A DNA stretch of 64,000 nucleotides from Corynebacterium sp. (lineage in GTDB: Bacteria > Actinomycetota > Actinomycetes > Mycobacteriales > Mycobacteriaceae): the NCBI RefSeq assembly GCF_030538285.1, contig NZ_JAUNUG010000007.1, positions 21,495 through 85,494 of the forward strand, read 5' to 3'. The position numbers and the translations under genes are program-made. This document shows, piece by piece, positions 17,247 to 26,362 of the stretch; position 1 is the stretch's first letter; each line of letters opens with the position of its first letter. Under the pieces are notes generated by a model. It had not been told where the DNA came from. It did no database searches and saw only the letters and a program-made list of their open reading frames with translations.

Positions 17247-17363
17247 CGTAATTACGATGCTCGCATTTACGACCATAACGCTCAGCGCATGCCAGGTTTC
17301 ACCTGGCACTATGCGTTTCCATTAATCGACAGGTTCAACGCAATTGCGAGCGTCGTAATTACG
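17247..17363. repeat. Long intergenic inverted repeat with nested hairpin
   Basis: cgtaattacgatgctcgca (17247-17265) and tgcgagcgtcgtaattacg (17345-17363) are inverted copies matching at 18 of 19 positions. Each contains the perfect 10-bp palindrome CGTAATTACG. Between them is a perfect hairpin GCCAGGT-TTC-ACCTGGC (17291-17307) flanked by CGCAT/ATGCG. It fills the gap between the convergent PhnA-like and NUDIX genes, and the right arm overlaps the NUDIX stop codon. Confidence 0.75.
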
Positions 17364-17886
17364 AGCGCTTCCGGTACCCCATCCGCGGCCGGAAACCACC
17401 CGGGTGTTTCATCTGCGCGACAGCATCGGCGATCACCATTCGGAATCGCGGGCTGATCGGCGGTAGCTGGGCCACGGAGAACCAGCCGACATCCGTCGAC
17501 TCATCGTCGCCGACCGCAGGCTCATCAGAACCCACGACGCTCAGGCGCATTGCAGTGTCCATGTAGCTGGTGATGTCACCATTGACGTGTTCCACAGGGC
17601 CCACTGCACCGACACCGAGGAGGGCCTCGACGCGGGCGTCGAGAAGCGTCTCTTCCTTGACCTCCCGCACGGCGGTGACCTGGGGGTCCTCGCCGGGCTC
17701 GCAGATGCCGCACACGGGGGTCCACGCGCCATTATCGGAACGCTTGACCAACAGCACCGAAGGCACCTCCCATACGGGGGCGCCCGGCGGCACATCCCGG
17801 ATAACCACGGCGGTGACAGCCGGCAGCCACAGTTCTTCGGTGCCGATCTTCTCGCGCAGACGGAGGATGAATTCAGGGGTGGGCAC
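17359..17886 (-). CDS. NUDIX hydrolase
   Basis: 175 aa. The Nudix box reads GICEPGEDPQVTAVREVKEE, which satisfies G-x5-E-x7-REU-x-EE; the following conserved Gly is replaced by Leu (TLL). Upstream strands PAVTAVVIRDVPPGAPVWEVPSVLLVKR and a C-terminal DVGWFSVAQLPP fit MutT-like nucleoside-diphosphate-X hydrolases. Such enzymes clean up oxidised nucleotides or ADP-sugars; the substrate is not predictable. It is transcribed in the same direction as the large exonuclease gene and starts 14 bases after it, so it may share its transcript. Confidence 0.88.
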   Translation of the reverse strand: MPTPEFILRLREKIGTEELWLPAVTAVVIRDVPPGAPVWEVPSVLLVKRSDNGAWTPVCGICEPGEDPQVTAVREVKEETLLDARVEALLGVGAVGPVEHVNGDITSYMDTAMRLSVVGSDEPAVGDDESTDVGWFSVAQLPPISPRFRMVIADAVAQMKHPGGFRPRMGYRKRS

Positions 17887-17900
17887 GGGGGCGGTCCTTT

Positions 17901-20900
17901 CTACAGGGCGGTGATGAGGTCGGCGATGTCATCCTGGCGGCGGTGGCGGAAACGCGACACGGTGCGCCGGCGCGGGGCCGTGGCGTCGAGGCCGATCGCG
18001 GTGTTGAGGCGTCCGAGGGCGTTTTCGCTGGGCGCGAACCAGGTGTCCAGACCCGTGAGGTTGAGTACCTCCGCGAGGCCGGATCCCGCGCGGCGCGGGG
18101 TGGCGCGCTGGACGTCGAAACGCCCGTCGGCGGTGAACTGCAGCCAGATACGCTCGCCTTCACTGATGTCGGCGGCCTCCAGGAAGCGGCGGATGGTGGT
18201 GATGGCGGCGCCGCTGCGGCCGTTGCTTACGGCAAGGTCACCGAGATCGCTGACCAGGGTCTTCTTCCCCAACACAGGCACCTCGAGTGCGACGGCGAGG
18301 CCGCGCGGCACGCCCGAACCGGAGCCGCGGAGATGATCGTGGGTGACGGTGGTGAGCAGGTGGAGGTCGCCGTCGATGCGGTAGAGGCCGGGAGTCTCGT
18401 CGGGGTCGGCGGCGATCTCCTGCACCTCCTCGGCACGGCTGACCATCCCGTCGACGGTCTGAAAGTCGGCGGAGGAGGCATACAGGCGCACGGAGCTCTC
18501 CGCGACGCCGAGGGTGGAGGCCTCCTCGAGCAGGCGACGCAGCGGCACGGGCCCGGTCTCCACACGTTGTCCGATCCACTCGGCGAGCGTGGAGTATTCC
18601 TCCATCCCCCAGTCGGCCAGTGCCCAGCGGTCGCGGCCGACGCGGATGATGCGGGGATCGGCGCCCATGGCGTTGTAGAGGGTGCGCGGGTTCGCCTCGC
18701 CCAGGTGCTCCACCAGTTCCGGGCCGCCGAGCGGCTCGCCCGCGATGGCCAGCAGCGCGGCCGCCCGGTCCTGCGCGGAGCGGGTCCGGGTAAGCAGGTG
18801 CTCACCGTGGATGGTCACTTCCCCGGCCAGCCGCGCGGCCAACAGCTGCTTATCGACGCCCAGGTGCTCCGCCACCGCAGCCAGCGACACAACGCCGAAG
18901 TCATCGGCGAAATCTGCCAGCGCAGCAGCGAGGTCATCGTCGAAACCGGTGCGTTGGAACCAGTCGCCGCGGACCTCCCAGGCGTCAGCGAGCCAGGCCA
19001 GCACATCGAGCATCGTGTGGCCGGGGGCTGGCCCGTCCTCGGCGAGTGCGGGCAGGTCGCGGTGGAGGTCCACAACCGGGGCCAGGGCGCCGTAGCGCTG
19101 GGGAAGGGCGTCGAGCACCAGGTGGAGGGTGTCATCCGGTTCGACCAGGCGGCGCTTGAGCTGGGTCTCCAGCTGGCGGATGCGCTCCCGGGTGATGCCG
19201 TGGTCGGTGCCCAGCTCCTCCAGGGTGCGCGAGCCCATGATGCGGTGGGTGTAGATGTCGACGTCGCGGGGATCGGTGCCGATGCGGCGGACGACTTCGC
19301 CCCTCACGCGGCGGATCGCATCGCCTGCCGGGTCGGCCCAGTAGCGGTCGGCGGCGAGGGTGTCCCGGGCACGCAGCACCGGGGCGGGGATCTCCTCCGG
19401 GATCTGCGGGAGGGCACCGGTCAGGGCCAGCCATTCGGTGATTGTCTCCACCGTCCGCGGTGGGCCGGGGTCTTCCGCAGCATCGTCGAGGTAAATGTCC
19501 TCCGTGGTGGCGAGAAGATAATCGCCGGCAGGCGATTCCAAGGCCGAGCGCACCGCCGCGACGACCGTGCGGTGGACGCGCAGGCGACCGAAGCCGGGGA
19601 CGTCGGAAAGCTGCGCTGCCGAGGCATCCAAGGGCCGCGGGTAGAGGTTGAGCCACCGATGGACCACCGAACCGGTGCGCGGCAAGGAGTCCGGCACTTC
19701 TGTGGGATCCAGGCGCGGGGACAACTCGTGCATGGGGACCGTGCGGTGTCGCTCCAGCCAGGCCTGCGCGATGTCCTCCGGTCCGCGCGGGCGCAGGTCG
19801 AGGGATTCGATCCAGGGGAAGACCTCGCTGAACTCGGGCGCCAGGGTGCCGTCTTCGTCGGTGGGGGGATCCACCAGCACCAGGTCGCGCACCATGCGGG
19901 CGAAGGCCGTCTCGTCCACGATGGGCACACCCAGATCGCGGGCCTTACGGGCCTTGCCACTCATCGAATCGGGATTGGCCGCGACCACCAGCTTCGTGGT
20001 GCGGGTGACCCCTCCGACCTCGAGTCCCGCCGCACGGGACCGCTGCTCCCAGGTCTCATAGCCGAGGGTGAGGGCGCCGGTGAAGGCGACGCGGTCGCCG
20101 GGCTGGAGGCCGTAGTCCTCGACCTCACCGTAGATGGGTTCGGCGAGCAGTTCATCGACGGATTCGGGGTTGACGCCCAGCTGCACGGCCATGTCGTGGA
20201 GGTGCGCGCGTTCGGCGGCGGTGACCACCCCATCGGCCCAGGCCTCGACGGCGAGCTGGCGGAGGTAATCGAGGTGGATGTCGTTGACCTCGGCGCGGCC
20301 CAGCCCCAGCTCGCCTGCCTGGTGGAGCAGCTGGTTGATCTCGGAGGTGGAGAGGTGATGATCGAGCAGTGCGCCCCGCAACAGCTTCCGGTAGTCATCG
20401 ATCTCCGCGACGCCGGTGGTGGGCACACCAGCGCTGAGGCGTTCCAGCCAGTGGGCGGTGTCGGTGCGCTCGCGGGTCAGTGGCGGCTGCGCGGGCAGGT
20501 CCGGGCAGCTGACACGCAGCGCGGCGGCCTTTCCGAGGTCCGCGCCGTGGGTGTGCACCAGGTGGCGGAAGAGCTCGGCGGTGGCCTCGGCATCTGCCAA
20601 AGCCGCGTGCGGGCGGGAATTCGACAGTCCGGCGCAGGTCAGGCAATCCGCCAGTTTCTCCGGGGCGCCGGGCAACAGGCGCTTGGACAGCACGCGGGTG
20701 CACAGGGACCACGCGGAGGCCGCCGGGAGGTCGACGTCGAGGCGGGCGAATTCGGCGGCGAGGAAACGGGTGTCGAAGGGGGCGTTGTGGGCGATGAGGA
20801 CGCGGCCGTCGAGAAGCGCGGCCAGCTGGGCTGCAATGCCCCCGAAACGCGGGGCGTCGACCAGATCCGTGGCGGAGATGCCGTGGACGTGCGAGTTGGC

Positions 20901-21053
20901 GATATCCCGGTCCGGCTGGATGAGGGTCTGGAAGGTGGCCTCGGGGTTGAGGTGGGCGTCGAGAAGCACCACACCGATTTCGATGACCCGGTCAGAAGCC
21001 CTTAAACCGGTGGTCTCCAGGTCGAGGACGGCGACAGGTGAACTAAGGGTCAC
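17901..21053 (-). CDS. Multidomain DnaQ-type exonuclease with BRCT and sigma-region-4-like domains
   Basis: 1050 aa. Residues 1-170 are a DEDDh 3'-5' exonuclease: D11 and E13 in LDLETTGL, D94 in HNAPFDTRFL, H149 and D154 in RPHAALADAEAT. Residues about 215-305 look like a TerB-type helical domain (VEAWADGVVTAAERAHLHDMA). Residues 318-390 are a BRCT domain (DRVAFTGALTLGYETWEQRS ... TKLVVAANPDSMSGKARKA). Residues 598-640 closely resemble sigma-70 region 4 (TLEELGTDHGITRERIRQLE). The rest contains further winged-helix-like segments. It starts within the protease stop (four-base overlap). A role in DNA proofreading or repair is likely; the C-terminal half is uncharacterised to my knowledge. Confidence 0.85.
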   Translation of the reverse strand: MTLSSPVAVLDLETTGLRASDRVIEIGVVLLDAHLNPEATFQTLIQPDRDIANSHVHGISATDLVDAPRFGGIAAQLAALLDGRVLIAHNAPFDTRFLAAEFARLDVDLPAASAWSLCTRVLSKRLLPGAPEKLADCLTCAGLSNSRPHAALADAEATAELFRHLVHTHGADLGKAAALRVSCPDLPAQPPLTRERTDTAHWLERLSAGVPTTGVAEIDDYRKLLRGALLDHHLSTSEINQLLHQAGELGLGRAEVNDIHLDYLRQLAVEAWADGVVTAAERAHLHDMAVQLGVNPESVDELLAEPIYGEVEDYGLQPGDRVAFTGALTLGYETWEQRSRAAGLEVGGVTRTTKLVVAANPDSMSGKARKARDLGVPIVDETAFARMVRDLVLVDPPTDEDGTLAPEFSEVFPWIESLDLRPRGPEDIAQAWLERHRTVPMHELSPRLDPTEVPDSLPRTGSVVHRWLNLYPRPLDASAAQLSDVPGFGRLRVHRTVVAAVRSALESPAGDYLLATTEDIYLDDAAEDPGPPRTVETITEWLALTGALPQIPEEIPAPVLRARDTLAADRYWADPAGDAIRRVRGEVVRRIGTDPRDVDIYTHRIMGSRTLEELGTDHGITRERIRQLETQLKRRLVEPDDTLHLVLDALPQRYGALAPVVDLHRDLPALAEDGPAPGHTMLDVLAWLADAWEVRGDWFQRTGFDDDLAAALADFADDFGVVSLAAVAEHLGVDKQLLAARLAGEVTIHGEHLLTRTRSAQDRAAALLAIAGEPLGGPELVEHLGEANPRTLYNAMGADPRIIRVGRDRWALADWGMEEYSTLAEWIGQRVETGPVPLRRLLEEASTLGVAESSVRLYASSADFQTVDGMVSRAEEVQEIAADPDETPGLYRIDGDLHLLTTVTHDHLRGSGSGVPRGLAVALEVPVLGKKTLVSDLGDLAVSNGRSGAAITTIRRFLEAADISEGERIWLQFTADGRFDVQRATPRRAGSGLAEVLNLTGLDTWFAPSENALGRLNTAIGLDATAPRRRTVSRFRHRRQDDIADLITAL

Positions 21054-21907
21054 TGGTATTCAGCCTCCGGAATGACTCGGTCAAGCACCACCTGGACAGC
21101 GGGGACCGAGGTATAGGACATGGTCATGGGGCCCGCCGCAGGGTCATCGCAGCTCAGCGACTTATCGGCGTCCCGGGTGCCGGACACCAAGCCGATGATC
21201 ACCCGCTGCCCCTCAATATCGGCGTACACCGGCCCACCGGAATCACCCGCCCGCGCGCACACGCTGGCGGTCGCGGCCAAGGCACGCAACTCGACGCCGT
21301 CGTGATCAGCGAGGATCTCAATCCCCGTCTGATTGATCGGCGCCCCGCAAGTCTCCCCGGTGGTCATGCCGTATTTACAGATGATCTCCGGCAGCTGCCC
21401 CGTCATCTCCGCGACGATGGTCGGGCCGGCGGGCTCGGGCGCGGACATCGACAGCCACGGGTTCGAGATCTCAATGATCCCCACATCCAGCCGACTGGAG
21501 GCTTCGTCATACAGGTCCGAGTAGATGAACTGCCCGACCGGCGCCCGGAAATCCGCTTCCGTCCCCTCCGCCACGGGCCACACGTAATCACCCACGGTGC
21601 CGCAGTGCGAGGCCGTCACTGCGAAGGCGCGCTCCCCCGCCGTAAAGCTGTACGCGACGGTGCACTGCCCCACCTGGATCGTCTGCCCCGGCACGGGCAG
21701 CGTCTTCGTGATCATCACCGCCGTCCCCGGCACCCAGGGGCTGGATGCGGGCGCGCGGAACTCCGCCGAGACCTGCACGGGCTCCGCCGCGATGATCTCG
21801 GCGATCGGGGTGGGATTTTGGCGCTGCTCAGTGACGGCGGTGCCGATCAGCGCCGTGACGCCGGCGGTGGTCGCCGCCACCAGCGCCGCCCAGGCGCGGA
21901 TGTTCAC
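21050..21907 (-). CDS. Secreted trypsin-like serine protease
   Basis: 285 aa from GTG 21907. An N-terminal hydrophobic segment (AALVAATTAGVTALIGTAV) acts as signal peptide or anchor. The chymotrypsin triad is visible as TASHCGTVG (His), SRLDVGIIEI (Asp) and ARAGDSGGPVY (Ser), with Cys pairs around the His and Ser sites. Actinobacterial S1-type proteases of this size are exported and act on extracellular proteins. It is translationally coupled at both ends: GTGA overlap with the small upstream ORF and a four-base overlap with the exonuclease gene. Co-transcription of a secreted protease with an intracellular nuclease is odd. Confidence 0.88.
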   Translation of the reverse strand: MNIRAWAALVAATTAGVTALIGTAVTEQRQNPTPIAEIIAAEPVQVSAEFRAPASSPWVPGTAVMITKTLPVPGQTIQVGQCTVAYSFTAGERAFAVTASHCGTVGDYVWPVAEGTEADFRAPVGQFIYSDLYDEASSRLDVGIIEISNPWLSMSAPEPAGPTIVAEMTGQLPEIICKYGMTTGETCGAPINQTGIEILADHDGVELRALAATASVCARAGDSGGPVYADIEGQRVIIGLVSGTRDADKSLSCDDPAAGPMTMSYTSVPAVQVVLDRVIPEAEYQ

Positions 21908-22029
21908 TGCTTATCGACGCCGTCTTCCTCGGCGTTGTCTGCTTCCGCCTGTGCCTTGATCATCTCGGCGAACTTCTCCGGATCGAAATCCTCGAAGTAT
22001 TCCTGGCTGAACTTGAATTCCACACCCAT
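21904..22029 (-). CDS. Small acidic protein downstream of thrC (41 aa)
   Basis: ATG 22029 to TGA at 21904-21906 encodes an acidic peptide beginning MGVEFKFSQEYFEDFDPEKF and ending EEDGVDKQ. It begins four bases after the thrC stop and overlaps the protease start. The frame could be read further upstream, but that would overlap thrC. Amphipathic acidic composition and tight packing suggest a real gene, but I recognise no family. The last codons form one copy of the recurrent 12-mer. Confidence 0.65.
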   Translation of the reverse strand: MGVEFKFSQEYFEDFDPEKFAEMIKAQAEADNAEEDGVDKQ

Positions 22030-22033
22030 GGGG

Positions 22034-23488
22034 CTAGACCTCCGTCGTCCGGATGGAGTCGGCGATGAACGCCTTGACCTTGTCGGCGTCATTCGGCAGG
22101 TCGGTGACGTGACGATCAGCGTCCAGGATATCGGCGAATCGCTCCGGGACCTCCGGCGTTGTGCCCGTGGCCTCCTCGATGGTCTCCGCGAACTTCACCG
22201 GCAGGGCGGTTTCCAGGCACACGATCGGGGTGTCCACCTCCGCGCGCCACTGGCGGGCGACGTGCACACCATCCGCGGTGTGCGGATCGAGCATGATGTC
22301 CAGGCGCTCCCACACATCCTTGATCGTGTCCAGGCGATCGGCGTGGGTGGAGCGACCGGAAAGGAAACCGAACTTCTGCGCGGCGTCGGGGAAGGCGGGG
22401 TCGTCGGCAAGCGAAAAGCCGTCGCCCTTGACGTCGATGCCGAAGTGCTGGGCGATACGCTCCGCATCGCCACCGAGCAGGTGGTAGACGAAACGCTCGA
22501 AGTTCGACGCGCGGGAGATATCCATCGACGGCGAGGAGGTGGCCATCGTCTCCGCCGAGGGGCGCGGACGGTAGTTGCCGGTGCGGAAGAACTCGTCGAG
22601 CACGTCGTTTTCGTTGGTGGCCACGACGAGGCGGTCGATCGGCAGACCCATGAGGCGCGCGATATGGCCAGCGCAAATGTCACCGAAGTTGCCCGTGGGC
22701 ACGCAGAAGGAGACCTTCTCATCGTTATTCTCGGTCATCTTCAGCCACGAGGTGATGTAGTAGACCACCTGCGCCATCAGGCGCGCCCAGTTGATCGAGT
22801 TGACCGCGCCGATGCGGTTCTCCGCCTTGAAGGTCGCATCGGCGGACACCGCCTTGACCACGTCCTGGCAGTCATCGAAGACGCCATCGAGTGCGATGTT
22901 GAAGATATTCGGATCATCGAGGCCGAACATCTGCGCCTGCTGGAACGGGGTCATACGCCCTGCCGGGGTGAGCATGAACACGCGGATCCCCTGGCGGCCG
23001 CGCATGGCGTACTCCGCCGAGGAACCCGTGTCCCCCGAGGTGGCACCCAGGATGTTGAGCGTCTCGCCCCGGCGCGCCAGCTCGTATTCGAAGAGCTCGC
23101 CGAGCAGCTGCATCGCCATGTCCTTGAACGCGGCGGTCGGCCCCTCGGAGAGGTGCCCAATGTAGAGGCCGTCCTCCAGCTCGGTGACCGGCACGATTTC
23201 CTCGTGCGCGAACTTCGGGGTGGTGTAGGCGCGGGCGGCGATCGCCTCCAGGTCCTCGGCCGGGATGTCGTCGACGAAGAGCTTGAGCACCTCCGCGGCG
23301 ACCGCGGCGTAGCCCTGATCTGCCAGCAGTTGGCGCCAGTCATTGAGCTGGGCGTCCGTCAGCTGGGGGTATTCAGCAGGCAGATAGAGGCCGCCGTCGG
23401 GGGCCAAGCCGCCGAGCAGAATATCGGTGAAGGTGGCGGGGGTGCGGGAGGCGTCGCGCGTCGAAATGTAATCCACGCTCAACACCAT
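22034..23488 (-). CDS. thrC: Threonine synthase
   Basis: 484-aa PLP enzyme converting O-phosphohomoserine to threonine. The corynebacterial N-terminus (VDYISTRDASRTPATFTDILLGGLAPDGGLYLP) is followed by the PLP-lysine motif PTAAFKDMAMQL, LGATSGDTGSSAEYAMRG (phosphate binding) and VPTGNFGDICAGHIA. The length matches C. glutamicum ThrC. The start may be ATG 23488 or GTG 23476 (giving MDYIST), which better matches the usual N-terminus. It is followed tightly by three coupled genes (small protein, protease, exonuclease). It is divergent from the MFS transporter gene. Confidence 0.97.
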   Translation of the reverse strand: MVLSVDYISTRDASRTPATFTDILLGGLAPDGGLYLPAEYPQLTDAQLNDWRQLLADQGYAAVAAEVLKLFVDDIPAEDLEAIAARAYTTPKFAHEEIVPVTELEDGLYIGHLSEGPTAAFKDMAMQLLGELFEYELARRGETLNILGATSGDTGSSAEYAMRGRQGIRVFMLTPAGRMTPFQQAQMFGLDDPNIFNIALDGVFDDCQDVVKAVSADATFKAENRIGAVNSINWARLMAQVVYYITSWLKMTENNDEKVSFCVPTGNFGDICAGHIARLMGLPIDRLVVATNENDVLDEFFRTGNYRPRPSAETMATSSPSMDISRASNFERFVYHLLGGDAERIAQHFGIDVKGDGFSLADDPAFPDAAQKFGFLSGRSTHADRLDTIKDVWERLDIMLDPHTADGVHVARQWRAEVDTPIVCLETALPVKFAETIEEATGTTPEVPERFADILDADRHVTDLPNDADKVKAFIADSIRTTEV

Positions 23489-23564
23489 ACGTGGCCCCCG
23501 TGCGGGTGTGCTCGCTGATCCCCCTACCTTCCTGTGGTCAGACCGAAGGTATATGGTGTGATGC

Positions 23565-24923
23565 GTGACTCAATCGACACTGAACCCACACCCCCGCGAG
23601 CAGGTGACCCGCAAAGCAATCATCGTCTGGGTAACCGCCGTGATGGTGTACGTCGTCGCCATCACCGGGCGCACCTCCTTCGGTGTCGCCTCGGTGGACG
23701 CGATCGACCGCTTCAGTGTCGACGCCTCCCGCATCGCCGTGTTCACCGCCGTCCAGATCGGTGTCTACGCCTTCGCGCAGATTCCCGTCGGCATGCTCAT
23801 CGACCGCTTCGGCCCCCGCAAACTCCTCGTCGTCGGCGCCCTCATCATGGCCTCTGGGCAGGTGCTTTTAGGTTTTACCAGCTCCTACTGGGTGGCCATC
23901 GGGGCGCGCGTGCTCATCGGCGCCGGTGACGCCACCGCCTTCCTCTCGGTCATGCGCATCCTCCCCTACTGGTTCCCGCTGAAAAAGACCCCACTGTTCA
24001 CCCAGATGACCGCAGCCATCGGGCAAATCGGCCAGTTCCTCTCCGCGGTGCCCTTCCTCGCGCTCCTCCACGGGCCTGGCTGGACCACCGCGTTCATCAG
24101 CCTCGGTGCCATCGGCCTGCTCATCGCCATCGCCGCCGGCGTCGCCGTCGCCGACTCCCCGGAAACCTGGGAGGCCGCCAAACTCGCCAAAGACCCCGAC
24201 CACGTCCGGGAACAACAATCCCCACCCAACGCCATGCCCATCGGGCAGCTCCTGCTCACCGTCTTCCGGGAACCACTCTGCTGGCAAGGGTTTTTCAACC
24301 ACTACGCCTCAATGATGCCGCAGATCGTGTTCACCCTCCTGTGGGGTGTGCCGCTCATGACACTCGGCATGGGCCTGTCGCCAGCCACCATCGGCATGGT
24401 CCTGAGCATCAATGTCATCGCCTCCATGTGCGCTGGCCCCATCCTCGGTCCGATCTCCGCCCGCCTGGGCAACAACCGCGTCGTCGCCGCCATCATCTTC
24501 GCCGGCTGCATCGGGTTCGCCTGGCTGTGGTTCTTCCTGCCCGCAGAACCCCGCGGCGTCGCCGCCATCATCGTGGTCAACATCATCATGGCCCTGTTCA
24601 CCCCCACCTCTAATTACGGATTCGATGACATCCGCGAAGACCTCGACCGGCGCATCGTCGCCACCGCCACCGGCATGTCCAACATGGGTGGCTTCTTCGC
24701 CGGCATGATCGCCGCCCAGGCCGTCGGCCTACTCCTCGACCACTACTCCCAGGGGCAGGCCTACACCTGGGATGATTTCCGCAGCTCCTGGTGGGCCATC
24801 CACCTCGTGTGGGGCTTCGGATGGCTCGGCCTGATCACCTTCCGCATTATCGTGGCCCGCCGCCGCACCCGCCGCGCACTCCAAGGTCGCAGCACCGTTC
24901 GCATCGTGGAGACCTCCGAATAG
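23565..24923 (+). CDS. MFS transporter
   Basis: 452 aa with twelve predicted helices. The MFS signature between helices 2 and 3 reads GMLIDRFGPRKLLV, and helix 5 carries the motif GQFLSAVPFLALL. A TSSYWVAIGARVLIGAGDATAF segment matches the nitrate/oxalate-formate-like branch, but the substrate is not assignable. The GTG 23565 start is seven bases after TATGGT (23552-23557), which fits a leaderless transcript. It is divergent from thrC, sharing a 76-base intergenic region. Confidence 0.85.
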   Translation: MTQSTLNPHPREQVTRKAIIVWVTAVMVYVVAITGRTSFGVASVDAIDRFSVDASRIAVFTAVQIGVYAFAQIPVGMLIDRFGPRKLLVVGALIMASGQVLLGFTSSYWVAIGARVLIGAGDATAFLSVMRILPYWFPLKKTPLFTQMTAAIGQIGQFLSAVPFLALLHGPGWTTAFISLGAIGLLIAIAAGVAVADSPETWEAAKLAKDPDHVREQQSPPNAMPIGQLLLTVFREPLCWQGFFNHYASMMPQIVFTLLWGVPLMTLGMGLSPATIGMVLSINVIASMCAGPILGPISARLGNNRVVAAIIFAGCIGFAWLWFFLPAEPRGVAAIIVVNIIMALFTPTSNYGFDDIREDLDRRIVATATGMSNMGGFFAGMIAAQAVGLLLDHYSQGQAYTWDDFRSSWWAIHLVWGFGWLGLITFRIIVARRRTRRALQGRSTVRIVETSE

Positions 24924-25000
24924 GTTCGCTCAGACCAGGAACGTGCCCCCACACAGACAGGGAAGTACCTCCCCGGCGAGATTGACTTAACATCCTTGGT

Positions 25001-25861
25001 GTGAGGTCTCATACCAATCGTGTTGTGCTGGTCGTCGCCATCGTCTCGATGATGCTGCTCGCGGTCACCCTGACCGCGATCGTCCTCGATCGGCGCGGCG
25101 GTCCCTGCATCCCGACACACGCCCAGGAATGCGCCTGCCTGGCAACCGAGGATGAGCCCGAGGTGGCAACGGAGTACTCAGAGGCGGAGTTCACCCATGA
25201 CGGTCGCACCAGCCCCTACCGCGTATATGACTCCGGCATCGACCCCGAGCAGCCGGTGGGTCTGCTGATCCGTCTGCATGGCGACGGCGGCTACGAGTTC
25301 GACGAGGCGCAGCGTTTCATGGCCTGCCTGGCCGCCCAAGCCAACTCCCACAACCTGATTGTGGTGAATCCTCGGACCCCGTCGGCAGACCTCACCTGGT
25401 GGACAGAAATCCGCCCCAACACCGCTTGGCTGAAGTCCCTGCACCATTTTCTCCTGGTCGACTACCCGGAGATCGACAAAGACTCCGTGTGGTGGATGGG
25501 TTATTCCGGTGGTGCAGAAATCATCACCTACGGGCTCCTCCCCACCGAGACGGGCATAGTCAGTGGCGGAGCCATCATGATCGGTGGCGGCGGCGCCCCC
25601 ACCTGGGATGCGGACATCGTTGCGACCCCCGAGCAACGCCGGAGCCTTCCCCTCATTTGGTCCACCGGCCGCTACGACACGGGGGACGATCCCGCGGCGG
25701 ACTTCGATGCCCTGACCGCAGCATCACGGGGTTCGCTGTTCTACCGGCAGCAAGGCTTTCAACGGGTGACCATGGACTTCATGCGCGAAGCTGATCACTT
25801 CACCATCGACCAGATCAATGTGCTCGCCGATACCCTACATCGCGAGCGAAAGACAGACTAA
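25001..25861 (+). CDS. Exported alpha/beta hydrolase
   Basis: 286 aa. The N-terminal membrane helix (VVLVVAIVSMMLLAVTLTAIV) is followed by a Cys cluster (GPCIPTHAQECACLA) and an alpha/beta-hydrolase fold: VGLLIRLHGDGGYEF (oxyanion loop), VVNPRTPS, nucleophile motif WWMGYSGGAE with Ser near 169, and a C-terminal EADHFTI supplying the catalytic His. It resembles PHB-depolymerase/feruloyl-esterase-like enzymes, but the substrate is unknown. GTG 25001 lies seven bases after TAACAT (24988-24993), again a leaderless arrangement. Confidence 0.8.
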   Translation: MRSHTNRVVLVVAIVSMMLLAVTLTAIVLDRRGGPCIPTHAQECACLATEDEPEVATEYSEAEFTHDGRTSPYRVYDSGIDPEQPVGLLIRLHGDGGYEFDEAQRFMACLAAQANSHNLIVVNPRTPSADLTWWTEIRPNTAWLKSLHHFLLVDYPEIDKDSVWWMGYSGGAEIITYGLLPTETGIVSGGAIMIGGGGAPTWDADIVATPEQRRSLPLIWSTGRYDTGDDPAADFDALTAASRGSLFYRQQGFQRVTMDFMREADHFTIDQINVLADTLHRERKTD

Positions 25862-26362
25862 ACCCTAGATTTCCACTGAGTTCCCAGCGTTCTACGTTGT
25901 CGGACAGTTCCACACAACTGATCGTCTACTGGGAGATTGCAGATCCGCTGCTACGCTCCGCCCCCATCAGCAGCGCCAGTGATGAAAGTCACAGCAACTA
26001 TTCAAACCTGGCACGATTGCCGGTTCCCTGCACGCACCCTCACATGTTCCTGCAAAGACGCGTCAACCCACGCCCAGCTACAGACACAACCAAGTATGTA
26101 CGGACACTTACAGACATTCTTAACTTATATTAATACACCTATGGATAGTTCAACTATTGCAAGCGTTTCCCCCCTGTCATAGTCTGCACATGGACTCGGC
26201 GAGAGCCACAATAATTTAGCCATTCCCCTAGGTTAACTATAGTTTTTCTCGCCTCGACAAACGTCACAGGAAGTCCACGTTTACGTACAGGTACTTTTCA
26301 GGCTTCCCCAGAGATCCACAGCGAAGGCGGGAAAGTCTGAAACTGACGACTAGGTAGGACAT
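25862..26362. other. 500-base AT-richer intergenic region before the Pls-like gene
   Basis: No convincing gene is seen; short open frames here lack a ribosome binding site and codon bias. Base composition falls clearly below that of the flanking genes. A candidate promoter -10, TATAGT at 26238-26243, lies about 120 bases before the NRPS start, with TTTAGC 17 bases upstream as a weak -35, leaving a leader of about 110 bases. AGGTAGGAC precedes the ATG. The region may hold regulatory sites for the NRPS operon or mark its insertion point. Confidence 0.5.

Noticed and set aside
17943-21005. 1020-codon open frame antisense to the exonuclease gene
   Set aside because: Its composition (Gly/Val/Arg/Gln-rich, no domains) is that of a GC-rich shadow frame. 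The opposite strand has clear catalytic motifs and domains.
25897-26182. Two overlapping short open frames (78 and 81 codons) upstream of the Pls-like gene
   Set aside because: No ribosome binding site, no codon bias, Thr/Cys/Pro-rich random composition. Treated as intergenic.
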